From Nelumbo lutea (taxonomy: Eukaryota > Streptophyta > Magnoliopsida > Proteales > Nelumbonaceae), in assembly GCA_022828595.1 (NCBI GenBank), contig JAKGHH010000005.1:28780193-28844192 (forward strand): a DNA stretch of 64,000 nucleotides, given 5' to 3'. Shown in pieces: positions 11,809 to 24,111 of the stretch. Each line of letters starts with the position of its first letter. Position 1 is the first letter of the stretch. A model generated the notes under the pieces. The model had not been told where the DNA came from, did no database searches, and saw only the letters and a program-made list of their open reading frames with translations. The translations under genes and the position numbers were made by a program.

Positions 11809-13329
11809 AATGCAAATAAAAACACATTAAGACTCTCCAAAGAAGATGATGCTTCAAATGACAAAGAAAGACTTTCTACGAAAAGAATAAGAAGAAGACA
11901 TCAAGATCCAATGTTCTTAACTTGTTTTTATCGTTTTAGGACTTGATGTAAACTAAGTGCAAGATAAATCATATAGGATGAGATGAAAACACACTCGGTT
12001 AATCAATCTTAGAGACCAAATGGCTAAAATTGGGTTTGGTTCTTGGGCTTTTTTATACTATACATGATTAAGAATGTGAAAAATCATATTTGGCACTATA
12101 AGAGATTGATTTCTCACTAAGTGTTTTATGGTTGGAGTTGTCAAAGTAGTCAACTAGTAAGGTAAGAAGTCGATCAATAAGAAGAAAGTAGTCAACTATG
12201 AGTAATCGATTCCCCATAAAGATGTATCGACTACTCTTGACGGTAGAGAACATAATCACTACATAGTCGACAACCCATGAACTTAAAGTCAACTATATCC
12301 TTGGCAACAGTGATCTGGGGAGTGTTGTAATGAACTGATAGTTATATCAATGGACCAATACATGAGGAAAAACTTCACATGTGAGTTCTATTCGACCGTT
12401 TAAACTCCAATGGCTATATCCTCCTTGGTTAATTAATCAAACAAGTTTAAAAATATTTTCTATAAAGGACTAATGAGCTCTAATGTTCAAATAACAATAA
12501 AAAATACTATTTTCTTTGAGCCTATAAAAATCCATGAAAAGAAGAAGAATATGTAAGCTTCAATGTAGATGAGAAGGGTTTTCTCAAAGAAGATGAGAGG
12601 GAACCATGTGCTATCAATAGAGTTCTTCTATTGGTTTCCCCATGAGCTAAAAAAAGAGAAAAGCCTTATGCTTCAAGGTTGAAAAAGCCTATTTCAGCCC
12701 TTGGTCTCAAGGTATTATCTTGCATCTTGCTCTACAGCTTGAGCATGTATTGTTTTGTTAGCCTACTAGGAGGCATTTCATTGTATTTAAGCTTAAATGG
12801 AATATCTGTTGTAAGACAGTGGTGTTTAAGGATGAAAATATCAAGAAGGTTTGGTCAAGACCTTGATGTTCTACCAGTTTAGGTCTGTCAGGCAACTATG
12901 AAGCTCTGCCGAATATGGGTAGAACCCGAAAGTCTACCCAAGGTTGTAGGAGTCTTGAAAAACCTACGGTTGTAATGGCTTGGCTAGTACTCAAGAAGTT
13001 CAATGGGATAGTGGAAGGGTAGGTTGAAACTATAAAAATCTATGTGCGTTCTCTCTCTCTCCCCCCTTGCGCCATACTTCATGTTAGACTTTTAGTTGTA
13101 TTTTATTTTTCCCTTGGGCTTCACTCTGCACCACATTTGCACAAAGAATATATTTGCAGCTTCTACAAAACAACCTTCTTCACTAACTTACAATTATCAC
13201 TTGTGCTTATCTGTTGTTGCAGTTATTTGAGTCCATTGCTTTTGTATTCAAGGCAAGAAATGTCAGGACTGTGAAGAATAATCGACTATACTAGTAAAAC
13301 GTGTCGACTACTTGTGGCAATATAGCATA
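11809..13329. other. Non-coding, part resembles a copia-type LTR
   Basis: No gene was seen. The section at about 12880-13080 has features of a SIRE-like copia LTR promoter: a TATAAAAAT box at 13031-13039 followed within 20 bp by a CT-rich stretch at 13050-13066. GTCGACTA-type phrases recur at about 12150-12270 and 13280-13310. No second LTR or primer site was found, so the assignment is weak. Confidence 0.35.
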
Positions 13330-13727
13330 GATGGGTCTGGATGTAGTAGGCACGTTAGGTAAACACAATGAGTGATCACGTAATAGCTGTGTGACACATG
13401 TCCCGGCTAATGCACCTTTCATTCAAACGTTTTTGTTCCATTAGACAGAAATTATCCATTATTTTATTATCTTTATCAAAATAATTAAAAATAAAAACAA
13501 TGAAAAAGGAAAACCTAAACGTGTTGGGAGTTGGGACTCATTTACGTTTTTCATTTTTATTATTTTTTATTTTTAATTATTTTGACAAAAATAATAAAAT
13601 AATAGATAATTTTTATCTAACAGAACAAAAACATATAGATAAAAGGTTAGTTGGAATATGTATCATACAACTATTACATGCTCACTCATTGTATTTACCT
13701 AACGTACCTACTACATCCGGATCCAAC
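13330..13727. mobile_element. 398-bp foldback (hairpin) MITE
   Basis: The two halves are inverted copies of each other over about 185 bp per arm, with roughly 80-90 percent identity by eye. For example, GGATGTAGTAGGCACGTTAG at 13338 pairs with the reverse complement of 13698-13717. The centre lies near 13510-13545. A TA dinucleotide flanks both ends (13328-13329 and 13728-13729), consistent with a mariner/Stowaway-like target, though two bases are weak evidence. The transcript would fold into a near-perfect hairpin. An open frame at 13500-13730 is a by-product of the right arm. Confidence 0.8.
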
Positions 13728-13729
13728 TA

Positions 13730-16116
13730 AATCGCCAAATTGAGAGATGTAGTTGACCACCCCCAAAATATATGATCAACTACATTCGACAGTTGAGGGA
13801 CACACAAGATGCACACACTAAACTTTCTTTCCGCTACACTCTATTAATGTAACCATCCAAGACGTCTTAGAGATTTTCAAGAGTTAGTAAAGTTTTAAAT
13901 TATATCTAATTCACCCTTGGGTCTAAGGAATTGGGCAATAGACTTGACCTAGGACGACGTAAGGACTCCGCTTGAGCCAAAAATCAAGTTTCTTGGTCAA
14001 ATTTGAATAAGAACCTCGAAAGTAAAAGAAGGGGGTAATGTCTAGCATGCATCAGGTTGCTAGGCACCACATTGCTACCTAAAACGTGTCAACCATACAA
14101 TTGCCACAAATTTGAAACCTTTGAAAATTTAAAATAATAATAATAATAAAATCAGGGGAGAAAGAATATATACTTGTTTCTAAACCTATGAGGTGAAAAT
14201 TATTGAGAACAAAGTGGAATCCACTTTAATTAGAGAGCTCCCACAAATTGTCCAAAATACTCTTAAGGAAACATGTCATTATAAAAGGAAGGGGCAAAAT
14301 GGGGCGTCCACAAATACCAATTTTGGTTGTTACCTCTATAACTCTAGCTAGGAAAAACTAGGTTGACAAAAAATAACCTGGGCTTATTGTCCAACCTCCA
14401 CATGACACATTTAAGGATGTTTATCAAATTAATAAAAATGACCAAACTGATCATCCAATTCACCCCAAGTTGGTCACTTTCTAGTACTTTCGGTCGGCTT
14501 TAGTTCAGCAATTTCCCAATCCGAGCAAGACAGGTCAGTTTCGGTTTGGTCATTTGTAAACCAACCAAAATTAAGCTGACCCGATTATAGATAAATAAAT
14601 ATATAGATAGATATAGATATATATTGTGTATTTCAAATATAATTTTTTAATACATGAAAGTAGGAAAATTCCCATATTTCTTAGTCTAAAATATTTTATT
14701 TTGTAAACTTAAATTTTTAAATTTATTCTTTTAATAATATCATTGTATTTTTAAATGTAATTTAATTTTTTTAAATTTAAATATTTTGAACCAACCAGCC
14801 AAACTCAAAACTAGCCCAAACTAATACCATTGTTTTCGACCTACCATTGACCCGACCAGTTAAATCAATTAAGCCGTCAATGACCTTGATTCAGGGTATA
14901 GCTTTTTTGAAACCCACCCTTCAGTCAAAAACCGTTGACTTGGTAAAAAACCAACCGACTTAGAGGGTTCAACTATTGATCCATTCGACCCAGTCACTAG
15001 GTTACAAGTTGCATACTTAATGCATGTGCATACTTTCAGGATCTATGTGTCCTAAGGTGTCATGGGTGCCTTACCCAATATTCAATTTGATGACTAAAAT
15101 GATCAGAAAGATATACTAAGTATCAACCACATTGTAAATTTCTAAAAGTACACTAAATTGTCTTTAACTTTCAAAAATGTAATATTATGAAAATTTTGGA
15201 AATTTATTACGTTTTTGTAATTTTGAAAATTTATTTTTAAATGGTTTACTTATAGAATTACACTAATTTATCTTATATTTTCTAATATAAACTAATGAAT
15301 AATTTCCTTTTTTCAATATTATACTAATTTATCTTAATAATTTGTGTAATTGTTGGTTCAAATTACAGTTTTCCCTTTCCCATACTAATTTATCTTTAAT
15401 TATCTTCAATAATTTATAATAAAAATTACATAATTTTTCAATAGTTTTCCAGAATCTATCAAATGTAATAAATTATTCTAAAATTTCCAAAATATTCCAA
15501 TAATTTTTAATAATTATTTAATACATTTTAAATAAACTTTCAAAAATTTCTCCAAAAGTATTATATCTATTAATTTCCAAAATGTAGTTCTATGAAATTT
15601 TTTGTAAATTTTATTGCATTTGTGTAACTATGGAGATCTATTGAAAATTATTTTAAATTTTATTAAATATTTATTTTTATTAAGTAGTTTAGTAATAGAA
15701 TTACACTAATTTATTTTTTATTTTCTAATATAAATTTATTAATAATTTCATTTTTCAACATTATAGTATTTTATTCCCCCATCTGATTTTGATTATTAAT
15801 TATAATAATAGCAATAACTAAAATTCTATACTTTTTGATAATTGTTAAATATAATTCTCAATTTTATAGGAATTAGTTAAAGAGTTTTCAATTTCTATAA
15901 GATGTCGTTAATTAACATGAACATAACAGTATTTACCAAAAATACTTTAAAAAGTCATGATGAGTTAACTAATAATAGTATTTATTAATTTTTGGTAATT
16001 TACTAACCGTATTTATTAAATTTTGGTAATAACACTATTTAATATTCATTGAATATGGGTTGGATTAAATATTAAACGTATTTAAATATTTATTAATTAT
16101 TTTAAATGAGAGAGAG
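13730..16116. other. AT-rich intergenic DNA
   Basis: No gene was found. About 14450-14995 has phrases such as GACCCGACCAGTTAAATC that recall hAT family H but no readable borders. From about 15120 to 16080 the sequence is extremely AT-rich, with the phrase ACTAATTTATCTT recurring (about 15256, 15339, 15384, 15705), suggesting old local duplication. A (TAA)n run is at about 14131-14147. Confidence 0.5.
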
Positions 16117-16284
16117 TGGATATGCTCCTCACACATAGGGCGCCTCACAGGCACATCCGCTATGCATTGGAAACATCTCCCATGAATAATAACTTATAAG
16201 TTCGGGAGATGTTCTCAATGCATTGTAGGATGTGTGTGTGTGTGTGAGGTCGGTGTGAGGCGCCCTGTGTGAGGAGCAAATCCA
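16117..16284. mobile_element. MITE family M, copy 1
   Basis: The terminal inverted repeats are about 30 bp. The left arm reads GGATATGCTCCTCACACA, then GGGCGCCTCACA. The right end inverted reads GGATTTGCTCCTCACACA, then GGGCGCCTCACA. Inner inverted segments also pair (AACATCTCCC with GGGAGATGTT). A (TG)n run lies at about 16231-16247. Related copies are at about 37124-37290 and 37337-37463. Confidence 0.75.
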
Positions 16285-17952
16285 GTCTCAATTTTTAAGT
16301 GCATTAAATTACAGAGCAAACAAGTTCTTCTCCCACCTCATTGATGGAGGTATGTTTAAGTATAGTGAGGTCAGCCCACAAGGTATATTTAAGTTTATTT
16401 GGAAAACTTAAGGTATGTTTAAGTCAATTTATGAAAACTCAGGGTATATTTAAGTCTTTTATCTTTTAAAAAATAAACATATACACTTCATTTAACTATT
16501 AAAAATAAGAATCACTTAACTTTTAGTAAATAGAATTTTAAAGAAGTGGTGGGCTTCTTAATGAGTGAAACTAATGAAGTTAGATATATTACTATATCCT
16601 TGATTACTTTATTTTTTTAATTATTTTACTCACTAAAACACAACAACAAATCTTTTGGTTCAACAACTTCATTATCAAACGACCCCAAGTTAAATTGTAT
16701 GAAAATTTTGAAAGAGATCCAGCTAGAATTGATTTTAAGCTATTTTATATTTGGAATCTTTCAATGTTACACTTTTTATGCTTATAATCCTAAATACAAT
16801 AGTTATGGTTATACCAACCTATTTACCATTCAAAAAATTATATACACATCACTAAAAAAATTGTATAATTCTAGGCAATCCAGGCAAAATGTTTGAAGGA
16901 AGTCCAGATATTTAGGAATCATGGGAGGGGAAGATTGGATACGTATCCTAATCTTTTGAATAGAAGCAAAAATGTCTCAAAACTTATATTTATATAAAGA
17001 TCATAACTTTAATTATATATAATCTCTAAATAGAACTTTAACCTAATATTTTAATAATGACCCTTTTTCTAATTAAATGGGACTGATAGAAAAAAAAAAA
17101 AAGCTATTTCTTTCAGAAACAATAGATTTTCTTAACAAATCCAACTATGATGCCAAAAAGGCAGGATATCTAAAAAATTGATAACCAATCAGCTTGTATT
17201 CATACTTTTCCGGCATCATAGAAATTGCCTTTTATATTTAAAGAAAAAAATGGGTTTTTTTAAATAGGATTTTTTAAAGTCCCTTTCTATTTAATAAGAC
17301 ATTAGTTAATGCAATATCTTTGTAGTCATATGAAAGGGTAAAATGTGGAGAAAAAGGAAAATGGATACCCATAAATGGGATTACTCAATTTCTTGGTTTT
17401 CCTATATATTTAACACTTCTCTCTCTATTTCTATCTTTCTCTTACCGTTCTTTTTCTTCTCAAATTTCACAACACACTTAGAACTCGTAATGTAATATTT
17501 TAGTAATCAGACCCTCAAATTTTAATAAATCCATGTCAAGCATTCAAATAAACTATGATTTTATTGATTTTATGAGAATGATAGAATTGAAATCTAATTT
17601 CTTATTTGTTTTTTCTTGCTTAATATTAGTGTAACTATTTTCTTAGTTTAATGCTTATGCATTCCTATGGTGCCGGAAGGTATAATAGTGGAAGAACCTT
17701 GACAGATCAAAACCCACCTAGTGAATTTTAATAAATACTGGCTGATTGGTTACCACTTTCTATGATATTGATTGATTGATTATCATTTTTAGGTATCATA
17801 TCTTTTCAACATCTTATCACATATAGTTGGGCTCTTTTTATATTGGATAAGGTGATTCTAATTTCCATCAACTCATTTATATTGATTTTTTACCACATGA
17901 AGAAAAAACAGAAAACCACTAAATATGTGGTTCTTAACTTTTCCTTCATTAA
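16285..17952. other. AT-rich intergenic DNA
   Basis: No gene was found. The phrase AAGGTATGTTTAAGT or close variants repeats three to four times at about 16348-16455. Between about 17170 and 17230 and again near 17735-17800 there are inverted phrases (TTGATAACCAATCAGC and GCTGATTGGTTACCA) with CCGGCATCATAG and GTGCCGGAAGG, which could mark a diverged inverted-repeat element of about 0.6 kb. Confidence 0.4.
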
Positions 17953-18215
17953 GACTGTGTTTGGTTGCAATACAAATAAATTTGTACTGATGTAAAATCA
18001 TGACAATGCAAATAATTTGAGTATAAATTCTGACCTACTTTTATTTCAAATGACAACTTTTTTTTTGTCACAGTACAAATGAAGTAAATTAAGACATAAA
18101 GCAGGATAAAGTAAAGTCTAAAACAAAATTAAACAAGAATTTGCATTTTTTCACATTTGCACTCTCATTCATTTGTATTAGTGCAAATAAAGTTATACTA
18201 AAACCAAATACAGCC
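17953..18215. mobile_element. Tourist-like MITE, copy 1
   Basis: This 263-bp element starts GACTGTGTTTGGTT, and its inverted right end starts GGCTGTATTTGGTT. It is flanked by TAA at 17950-17952 and 18216-18218. The (G)GC-TGTTTGGTT terminus and the 3-bp TAA target are the signature of PIF/Harbinger-derived Tourist elements. The interior carries GCAAATAA phrases in both orientations and no coding sense. Confidence 0.75.
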
Positions 18216-18218
18216 TAA

Positions 18219-18624
18219 TGAACGAAACCTATCATTACTTTTCTAGGCCTCCGATTGTAAAATGTAACTAAACTATTTAAACACACTAATTTTGGTGTAA
18301 GATATGAACTAAAACTAAGCAACAAGTTAGCTTTCCTAATAATTAATTAGACTTCTATTCCCCAATAAATGTAAAAAAGGATAAAAGTAAAGAAAGCGAA
18401 TTAGTTACAAAGTAAATTAAACTTAATAGTTGACATCTTTAGTTTATTAAAGTACTCCTTGTCAAAGATGAACGAATAAAGTAAATAAGTATATAACGTT
18501 TTCAACATGATTGATTACGTTTTTTTGCTCTATTGTGCAGTTTTTGCACTGTAATTGAACAAAAAAATGTTACAAAATCCCCACCTATATATGTTGTTTT
18601 CATTCTTTTCTTTTATTCCTTTAT
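18219..18624. other. Short AT-rich spacer between the two Tourist-like copies
   Basis: Nothing recognisable is present beyond AT-rich sequence. Confidence 0.5.
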
Positions 18625-18890
18625 GCTATGTTTGATTGCAATGCAAATAAATTTATACTGATGCAAAATCATGGAAGTGCAAATGATTTGAATGTAAATT
18701 TTGACCTTTTTTTGTTTCAAATTTTAGTTTATCTTGTTTGATTGCAATATAAATGAAGTAAATAAGATATGAAGCAAAGTAAAGTAAAACCCAAAACTGA
18801 ATCAAATGATAATTTGCATTTTTTTTCATTTGCACCCATCTCATGCATTTGTACTTGTACAAATAAAATTGCACTGCAATCAAACTCAAC
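18625..18890. mobile_element. Tourist-like MITE, copy 2
   Basis: The sequence from GCTATGTTTGATTGCAATGC to the inverted end GTTGAGTTTGATTGCAGTGC parallels the copy at 17953-18215 along its whole length, including the GTACAAATAAA and GAAGTAAAT interior phrases. A second TGTTTGATTGCAAT occurs inside at about 18735. The target duplication is not clean (TTTA-like on both sides). Confidence 0.6.
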
Positions 18891-18962
18891 TTTAAAGATT
18901 AAAATATCGATACAATACACAGTATCAATATTGGTGCACCCAAATAGACATGGAAACACTTC

Positions 18963-19113
18963 TTTTTTTTTTTTTTTGTATCATGGAACTACATAACAAG
19001 AGGAAGGGTAACTCATCCCCCATCTCCCATCTCCTTAGCCCCCCCCAACCTTGGTGGCAACGAGATTTGATCCCGAGTCTCTACTACCAGCTGGGCCACC
19101 TTCAGTTGGTCAT
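18963..19113 (-). mobile_element. tRNA-derived SINE, copy 1
   Basis: Read on the minus strand, a box A match (TGGCCCAGCTGG, 19087-19098) is followed by a box B match (GATCAAATC, 19064-19072), the internal RNA polymerase III promoter elements of tRNA-derived SINEs. The element ends in a poly-A (poly-T on plus, about 18963-18977). A direct repeat ATGGAAAC plus ACTT flanks it at about 18950-18961 and 19114-19126. The boxes are closer together than in a tRNA, implying a small internal deletion. A related copy lies at about 60915-61014. Confidence 0.65.
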
Positions 19114-19121
19114 ATGGAAAC

Positions 19122-21268
19122 TACTTTACAACATTTAAAACTTTGGGATCGTTTAACCCATCCCTTTATTACTTATAAAATAAAACCTTAAAAAATAAAT
19201 AAATATAGTATTAGTCATATTAATATGCACCAATCCCCATGCCAAACTTGGGTATTATGCATATCGATATTTTAATCCTTGCTTACATGACTTTATTATA
19301 TCACTAATCAGTATATTTGCTGAAAAAATAAAATAATCAAGTTTTGAATAAAACCCTTTTCTTAAAGCTACCTATCCATTATTTGTCGTCTAATAAAGTT
19401 TTGTTTCTTGAGCTTCCTCTTGTATTTCTTTCTTTTTCTTCTACCCATAGTTATCTTAACATGGCCATTTCTCAAAACCAAAATATTTGAGCCATTTTAC
19501 CTCTTACATTTCGACTGTATGTAGTCCCCAAATTCTTTTTTTTTTTTTTTCAAACAGGTTTACTATTGCTAGTTCTTGAAACCATATAGATGTAATTCTG
19601 ATGCAATAATGTACAAATCCTAAATTTAAGAAGTCTCACTTTCATGAATCAAGATCACAACTCTCATATATGAAATATTGGTTTATGTCCAAAAGAGTCC
19701 ATAACTTTCAAAGCATTTCAAAATTCCTCTAAACTGGCATAAACTATCTTTTGTCTTCAAATCTAGAAGAGGGAATTCTACCATCTTAATTGGGAGTCTA
19801 ACCATCAAGTCCTCAATTACAAATTTTGTTAACCATGAAAAATGAGATCTGAAACTCATGAAAAATAAGATAAATTATTATTTGTAATTTGCTGACAGAT
19901 TTGCTGTTTAATTTTTTTTTTCTTTTGACTTATATACAGATAAAGAATTTATATGGGCTAAGTAATAACTTACTGAAAAAGTTAAATGGGTCAAATATAT
20001 AACTTCTTTTGGGTGTTCTCCATGTAAATTGTTTCTCTTGTGTTGTGAGTTTTAAAAACAAAAACAGAGAACATGTTGATGATTAATTGCATGCATTTCT
20101 TAATTTTCAAAACTGAAACAAAAGATACATATTCTTGAAATTTTATTTCAAAGAACATGTTACCATCTGACTATTAAAATCATGTTTCATAGATCATATA
20201 ATATATGTACTTCAAATTTTGTTTTTGTTTTAGAAACCATTATTTTGATGTCTAGATCGAAACCAAGAAACAAAATCATAATTCAAGAATGTCTTTTAAT
20301 ATCTTTGTTGATGTGTGATGACTTTAAAATCAAAATAGAAACAAGAACATTAGCAAACAGTTAAAATGGTTGCCTGCAATTTTGAAATAGGATTTGCCCT
20401 TTCTCACTAGGGAAACTAGAAAACAGAAAATAATAATAAAATAAAATAAAATAAGTGGCCTCAATTCCCTTCTACAACACAATGAACATGTGGATCACAC
20501 ATTTCAGTCCTTAAATTTCTTTACCCATTTTCCAATTTCTGCAAATTGCCTAACTATTCTGAACAATAGTTCTGACAAAAGTTTATCAAATAATGCAGAT
20601 TATCAGCACTGGACATCTTGTAGACAGGCTTGGCTCAGCAATGGCTGGTGCTGAGTCAGTGCACTTGTGAAATGTTTCAGACATATAAGCTTAGAGCCTT
20701 CCGTACACTATTATATATTATATTAAGATAAGAGAAGTGACTTTTGTATATTATAAGGATGAAGAAAGAGAAGTGATTACACATGTAGGAGCATCAAAGA
20801 AAATTTTGCATTTTTAATTACTTGTGGCAGACCAGACAAATTAAACCAGTCCATGCCATCTATCTAGTCTTCTGTTTTTTTGTTTTTTTTTTTTTTATTT
20901 TCTCTGGATATTGGTTCGGTTTACTCTCCTCAATGTTCAAGAGAATTCGGGTGATGATAACAATCGGATCGGGTTGAGTTGTTAATTCATTACTATGTTC
21001 GAATTGAAATGATCCCATCCCATACCTAAATTGATTCAATTTATAATTTCATCAAATATGTAATATTTTGATGAACAATGCATATTATGAATTTATATCA
21101 ATAATGCATAATAGTTTGATCCTTTTTATTTTATTAAATGTATGCAATATCCAAATTGAATCCAAGTCTAATATGAGTTTAATAGATAAGTTTTCATTTA
21201 AATGAAAACTATCAAGTAATAGATCCGGTTTAAATTTCAATCCATGTATATCCGATTCAAATCCTATT
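19122..21268. other. Intergenic, no gene seen
   Basis: About 2.1 kb of AT-rich DNA without recognisable coding, RNA or transposon content. There are poly-T tracts at about 19537-19551 and 20881-20897 and an (AAAT)n run at about 20430-20452. Confidence 0.5.
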
Positions 21269-21276
21269 GTTTGCAG

Positions 21277-21573
21277 TATGGTTTAAAAAATGACTCGAAA
21301 ATGAAATCGTTTTGATCACTGATTTTTTGGTCAACAGTTCGATTGTCTGGTTTGAATTGATGGTCTGTTTCAACAAAAAAATTAAAAATAAAAAATGAAA
21401 AAAAAACAGTTGAATGGGTCGGCGGATTGACGGTTCGACTGCCCAAATCAATGGGTCATTGACTGATTCAACGATTTTTGGCCAGGAAACCAGGTTTGGG
21501 GTGAAGTGGAACCAATTGTCTGAACGGTTCCTACGCCGAAAGGTCCAACCATCCAAGTCAACAGCAGTCCATG
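21277..21573 (-). mobile_element. hAT-type MITE, family H, copy 2
   Basis: This 297-bp element is flanked by an exact 8-bp duplication, GTTTGCAG, at 21269-21276 and 21574-21581. The left end TATGGTTTAAAAAATGACTC matches the inverted right end of the 35830 copy, so this copy is in opposite orientation. The interior again shows GGTTCGACTG and GAACGGTTCC phrases. Open frames here do not code. Confidence 0.75.
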
Positions 21574-21581
21574 GTTTGCAG

Positions 21582-23274
21582 CCATAATTATATTTTTACT
21601 TGATTTAATTCTCAAATCTACTGAAATCCGGAATCACAAGTCTTAAAACCAGGCTCGGAGCTTGAACTGTTCCCTTTCAGGTCAATGGGTTATCGGTTCA
21701 ACCATTTATGTCAATGGCTCAACCTTTGATGTCATCGAAACAAGAAAATAAAAAATAAAAAACAAAAAACAAAAAACTGGTAACTTGCTGAACGGATTAG
21801 ATGGATCAATGGGTCAACCACCTAATTGGCAGATCCTACATCAAAATGTGTTTTCATAAAATAAGGGATTAAAAGTTGACCCAAACTGATATTATGAGCG
21901 GATCACGGGTCAGACCATCCGGGTTGAAAATACTGATTAAAAACAACTAGTTTCTGAATTCCGTTCAACCCAAAATAGTGCGACCAAGAAAAGAAAAATT
22001 CAATGCACCCGAAACAGCCCCTACCGTAAGCTGAGCAAGTTAGCAGTACTCTGTCTACATGGTCTAAGCTAACTACCCAGTGCCCAATCCTTTAGGTTTG
22101 TCTCATCTATCCCCTCCTGTACTGACACTGATCACTCTGCATCTTTGACCCGAATCGGATGGATTCGGGCGCCTTTGACCCGGATTACAAGTTAGGTCTA
22201 GTCAATCCAATCAAATCAAATTAAAGGAAGGAGAAAGGAAAACTCCCTAGTCCCCTAATTCCTCTCTCTCTCTCTCCACAGTGTGCATTTGATGACAGTC
22301 AAAATAAAGCTCGTGACCCTTTGAAAAAGTGGTGAGGAAAAAACACACAGGTGATGGGGCCCATGATAAAAAAAGAGTCCTTTTATTCCAACCCTTGCCA
22401 CTGATGCTTCTGATCAAAAGTTGATTTCCTGTGACATGAAATTGTACTTTTTTTCTTTTTCCTTTCCATCAATTACAACTCTCAAGGAGATTGAAAATCA
22501 TTCACTCACTCCTCCCAAAGTTGAGAGTGAGAGAGCCATGACAATGCCTGTATTTCTGTCACTGTAAAAGAAAAAAATAAAAACTCCATCAACTTACCTC
22601 ATCAGACCTGGGCAGAAACAAAAAAGCAGCTTTCTAAATCAGAAACAGTAATCAAGCTTATTGCCCATTACCAACCGACAACCTTCCCACCAAACTCAAC
22701 ATAATTCATTCTTAAATTACTGATCCCCAGAGACCCACAAAGCAATGCTTGTTTAAATCAGGGTTCAGAAGTCAGAACTCAGGAGGCTAAGCGTTAATTA
22801 TTTGAAGGAAATGGCCAAACGGGTCTTAAGAGTTGAGCACTTTCTCCTCCCTGGGCACAGAGCACGAGGGCTTTTCACATGAAGGGAGCTTGTTGATGTC
22901 TCCCACACCAATTCCTTGGGTTCTTAACAAACGTGCGAAGCCCATTTTCAAGTGGGTCTTACATTGCCAGTTGACACTCTCAGTGCTTCTTCTTGTTAAT
23001 TAAATTATTAGTGTTAAAACCCTAATAAGAATGACAACTGAACTAACTTTAGGGATTTAAGTGCCCATTTGGAAGGAATTTCGGGATGTGGTTTCTGCCT
23101 TTCTGGTGTTTTGTTTTAAGATGGATCCCATCCAGAAATATTATCTAAATCTGGAAAGCCCAAATCAGTGTTCCAAACTTCATTTAAGCCACTAAAAAAT
23201 ATGAAGTTATTCTTATCCGGATCCGGAACACGGATGCTCAATATAAGCTGCTTCCCTCTCAAACGGGTTTTTAG
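21582..23274. other. Intergenic, with a diverged family-H-like section
   Basis: About 21640-21950 shares the GGTCAATGGGT and CGGTTCAACC phrasing of hAT family H but without clear ends. The remainder, including a (TC)n tract at about 22261-22277 and GC-richer sequence at 22800-23000, shows no protein motif or RNA gene that I recognise. Confidence 0.45.
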
Positions 23275-23572
23275 TATAGTTTTTTAACCGCCATTGATCC
23301 CAACGGTTGGACTATTTGGCCTCAGAATCATCCAGGCAATTTTATCTCAAATTCGGTCTTTATTCAAAAATCGTTGAATCAATCAACAACATGTTAACCC
23401 AGGCAGTTAATTATCAATCCATCAACCCGTTTAATGGTTTTGACTGTTTTTTATTTTTATTTTTATTTTTATTTTTTGTTGGAATGAATCCGTTCAAGGT
23501 GGACGATCAAACCATCGACCCAGAAATTGATCGCCAGAACAGTTCTATTTCCAGATCATTTTTTAAAACCAT
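23275..23572 (+). mobile_element. Probable hAT-type MITE, family H, diverged copy
   Basis: The section starts TATAGTTTTTTAACCG and ends TTTTTTAAAACCATG, the latter matching the right end of family H. The interior has the family's GTTGGACTATT, CCGTTTAATGGTTTTGAC and GACGATCAAACC phrases and a (TTTTTA)n stretch at about 23450-23477. No convincing 8-bp duplication was found. Confidence 0.5.
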
Positions 23573-23575
23573 GGT

Positions 23576-23937
23576 CACTTTAACATTAAGTCCCCAATTG
23601 CACATTCAAACAGTTGACAGTTCATGCGCAAATGACTCTGTTTAGGGCCAGATCTCTTAGTTTCTACTTGCCATGTTGTTTCATATATTAAGCTTATTTT
23701 TGTTACATTTTTCGGGTTTGTAGTAAATCTAACGGCTGAGAAATGGGGTAGTGATTGGGGCACATTTCTAACGAATATTCCCCTAAAATCATTCAGGTGT
23801 TTTAATAATTGCTCAAGTAATAACTGGGACGGGAAGGGAACATTTCAGGAATTATAAACCTATTATTTATACTCTATATATTTGTATATGCACACTTTTC
23901 AACTTTTTTCTACACATTAGTTCAATAATTCATAATA
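23576..23937. other. Short intergenic stretch
   Basis: No feature was recognised. Confidence 0.5.
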
Positions 23938-24111
23938 AAGAAGAGATTGAGAATGATGTCACACCAAGAATTAAAAATGATGGACAAATAGAGAGTTGGA
24001 CAGTCAAGAAACATGTAAAAAAATAAATATGACAAAAATCAAAATGCTAAGATGGATGAATGAAAGGAAAATGACAGAATTAGAAATAAGTTTATCCATA
24101 AGAACCAAGAT
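23938..24111 (+). pseudogene. RTE-type LINE reverse transcriptase C-terminal fragment
   Basis: Two motif blocks in different frames match the segment after the RT core in plant RTE-type LINEs: first DVTPRIK, then WTVKKHVKK followed by MLRWMNE and IRTKI. The sequence between them that should hold the ILYGSE-like block is missing, so it is internally deleted. The fragment is cut on its right at 24111, exactly where the gypsy LTR begins. Confidence 0.6.

Noticed and set aside
13500..13730. 76-codon frame
   Set aside because: It is the right arm of the foldback element; its amino-acid sequence only reflects the AT-rich inverted repeat.
16111..16290. CRISPR-like spaced repeats
   Set aside because: The repeats are inverted, not direct, and belong to a MITE. 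The organism is a plant.
19064..19113. tRNA gene suggested by box A and box B
   Set aside because: Spacing between boxes is too short, there is no cloverleaf, and a poly-A tail with target duplication marks it as a SINE.
22000..23100. Possible gene end or non-coding RNA in a slightly GC-richer stretch
   Set aside because: No open frame, splice pattern or RNA motif could be supported from sequence alone.
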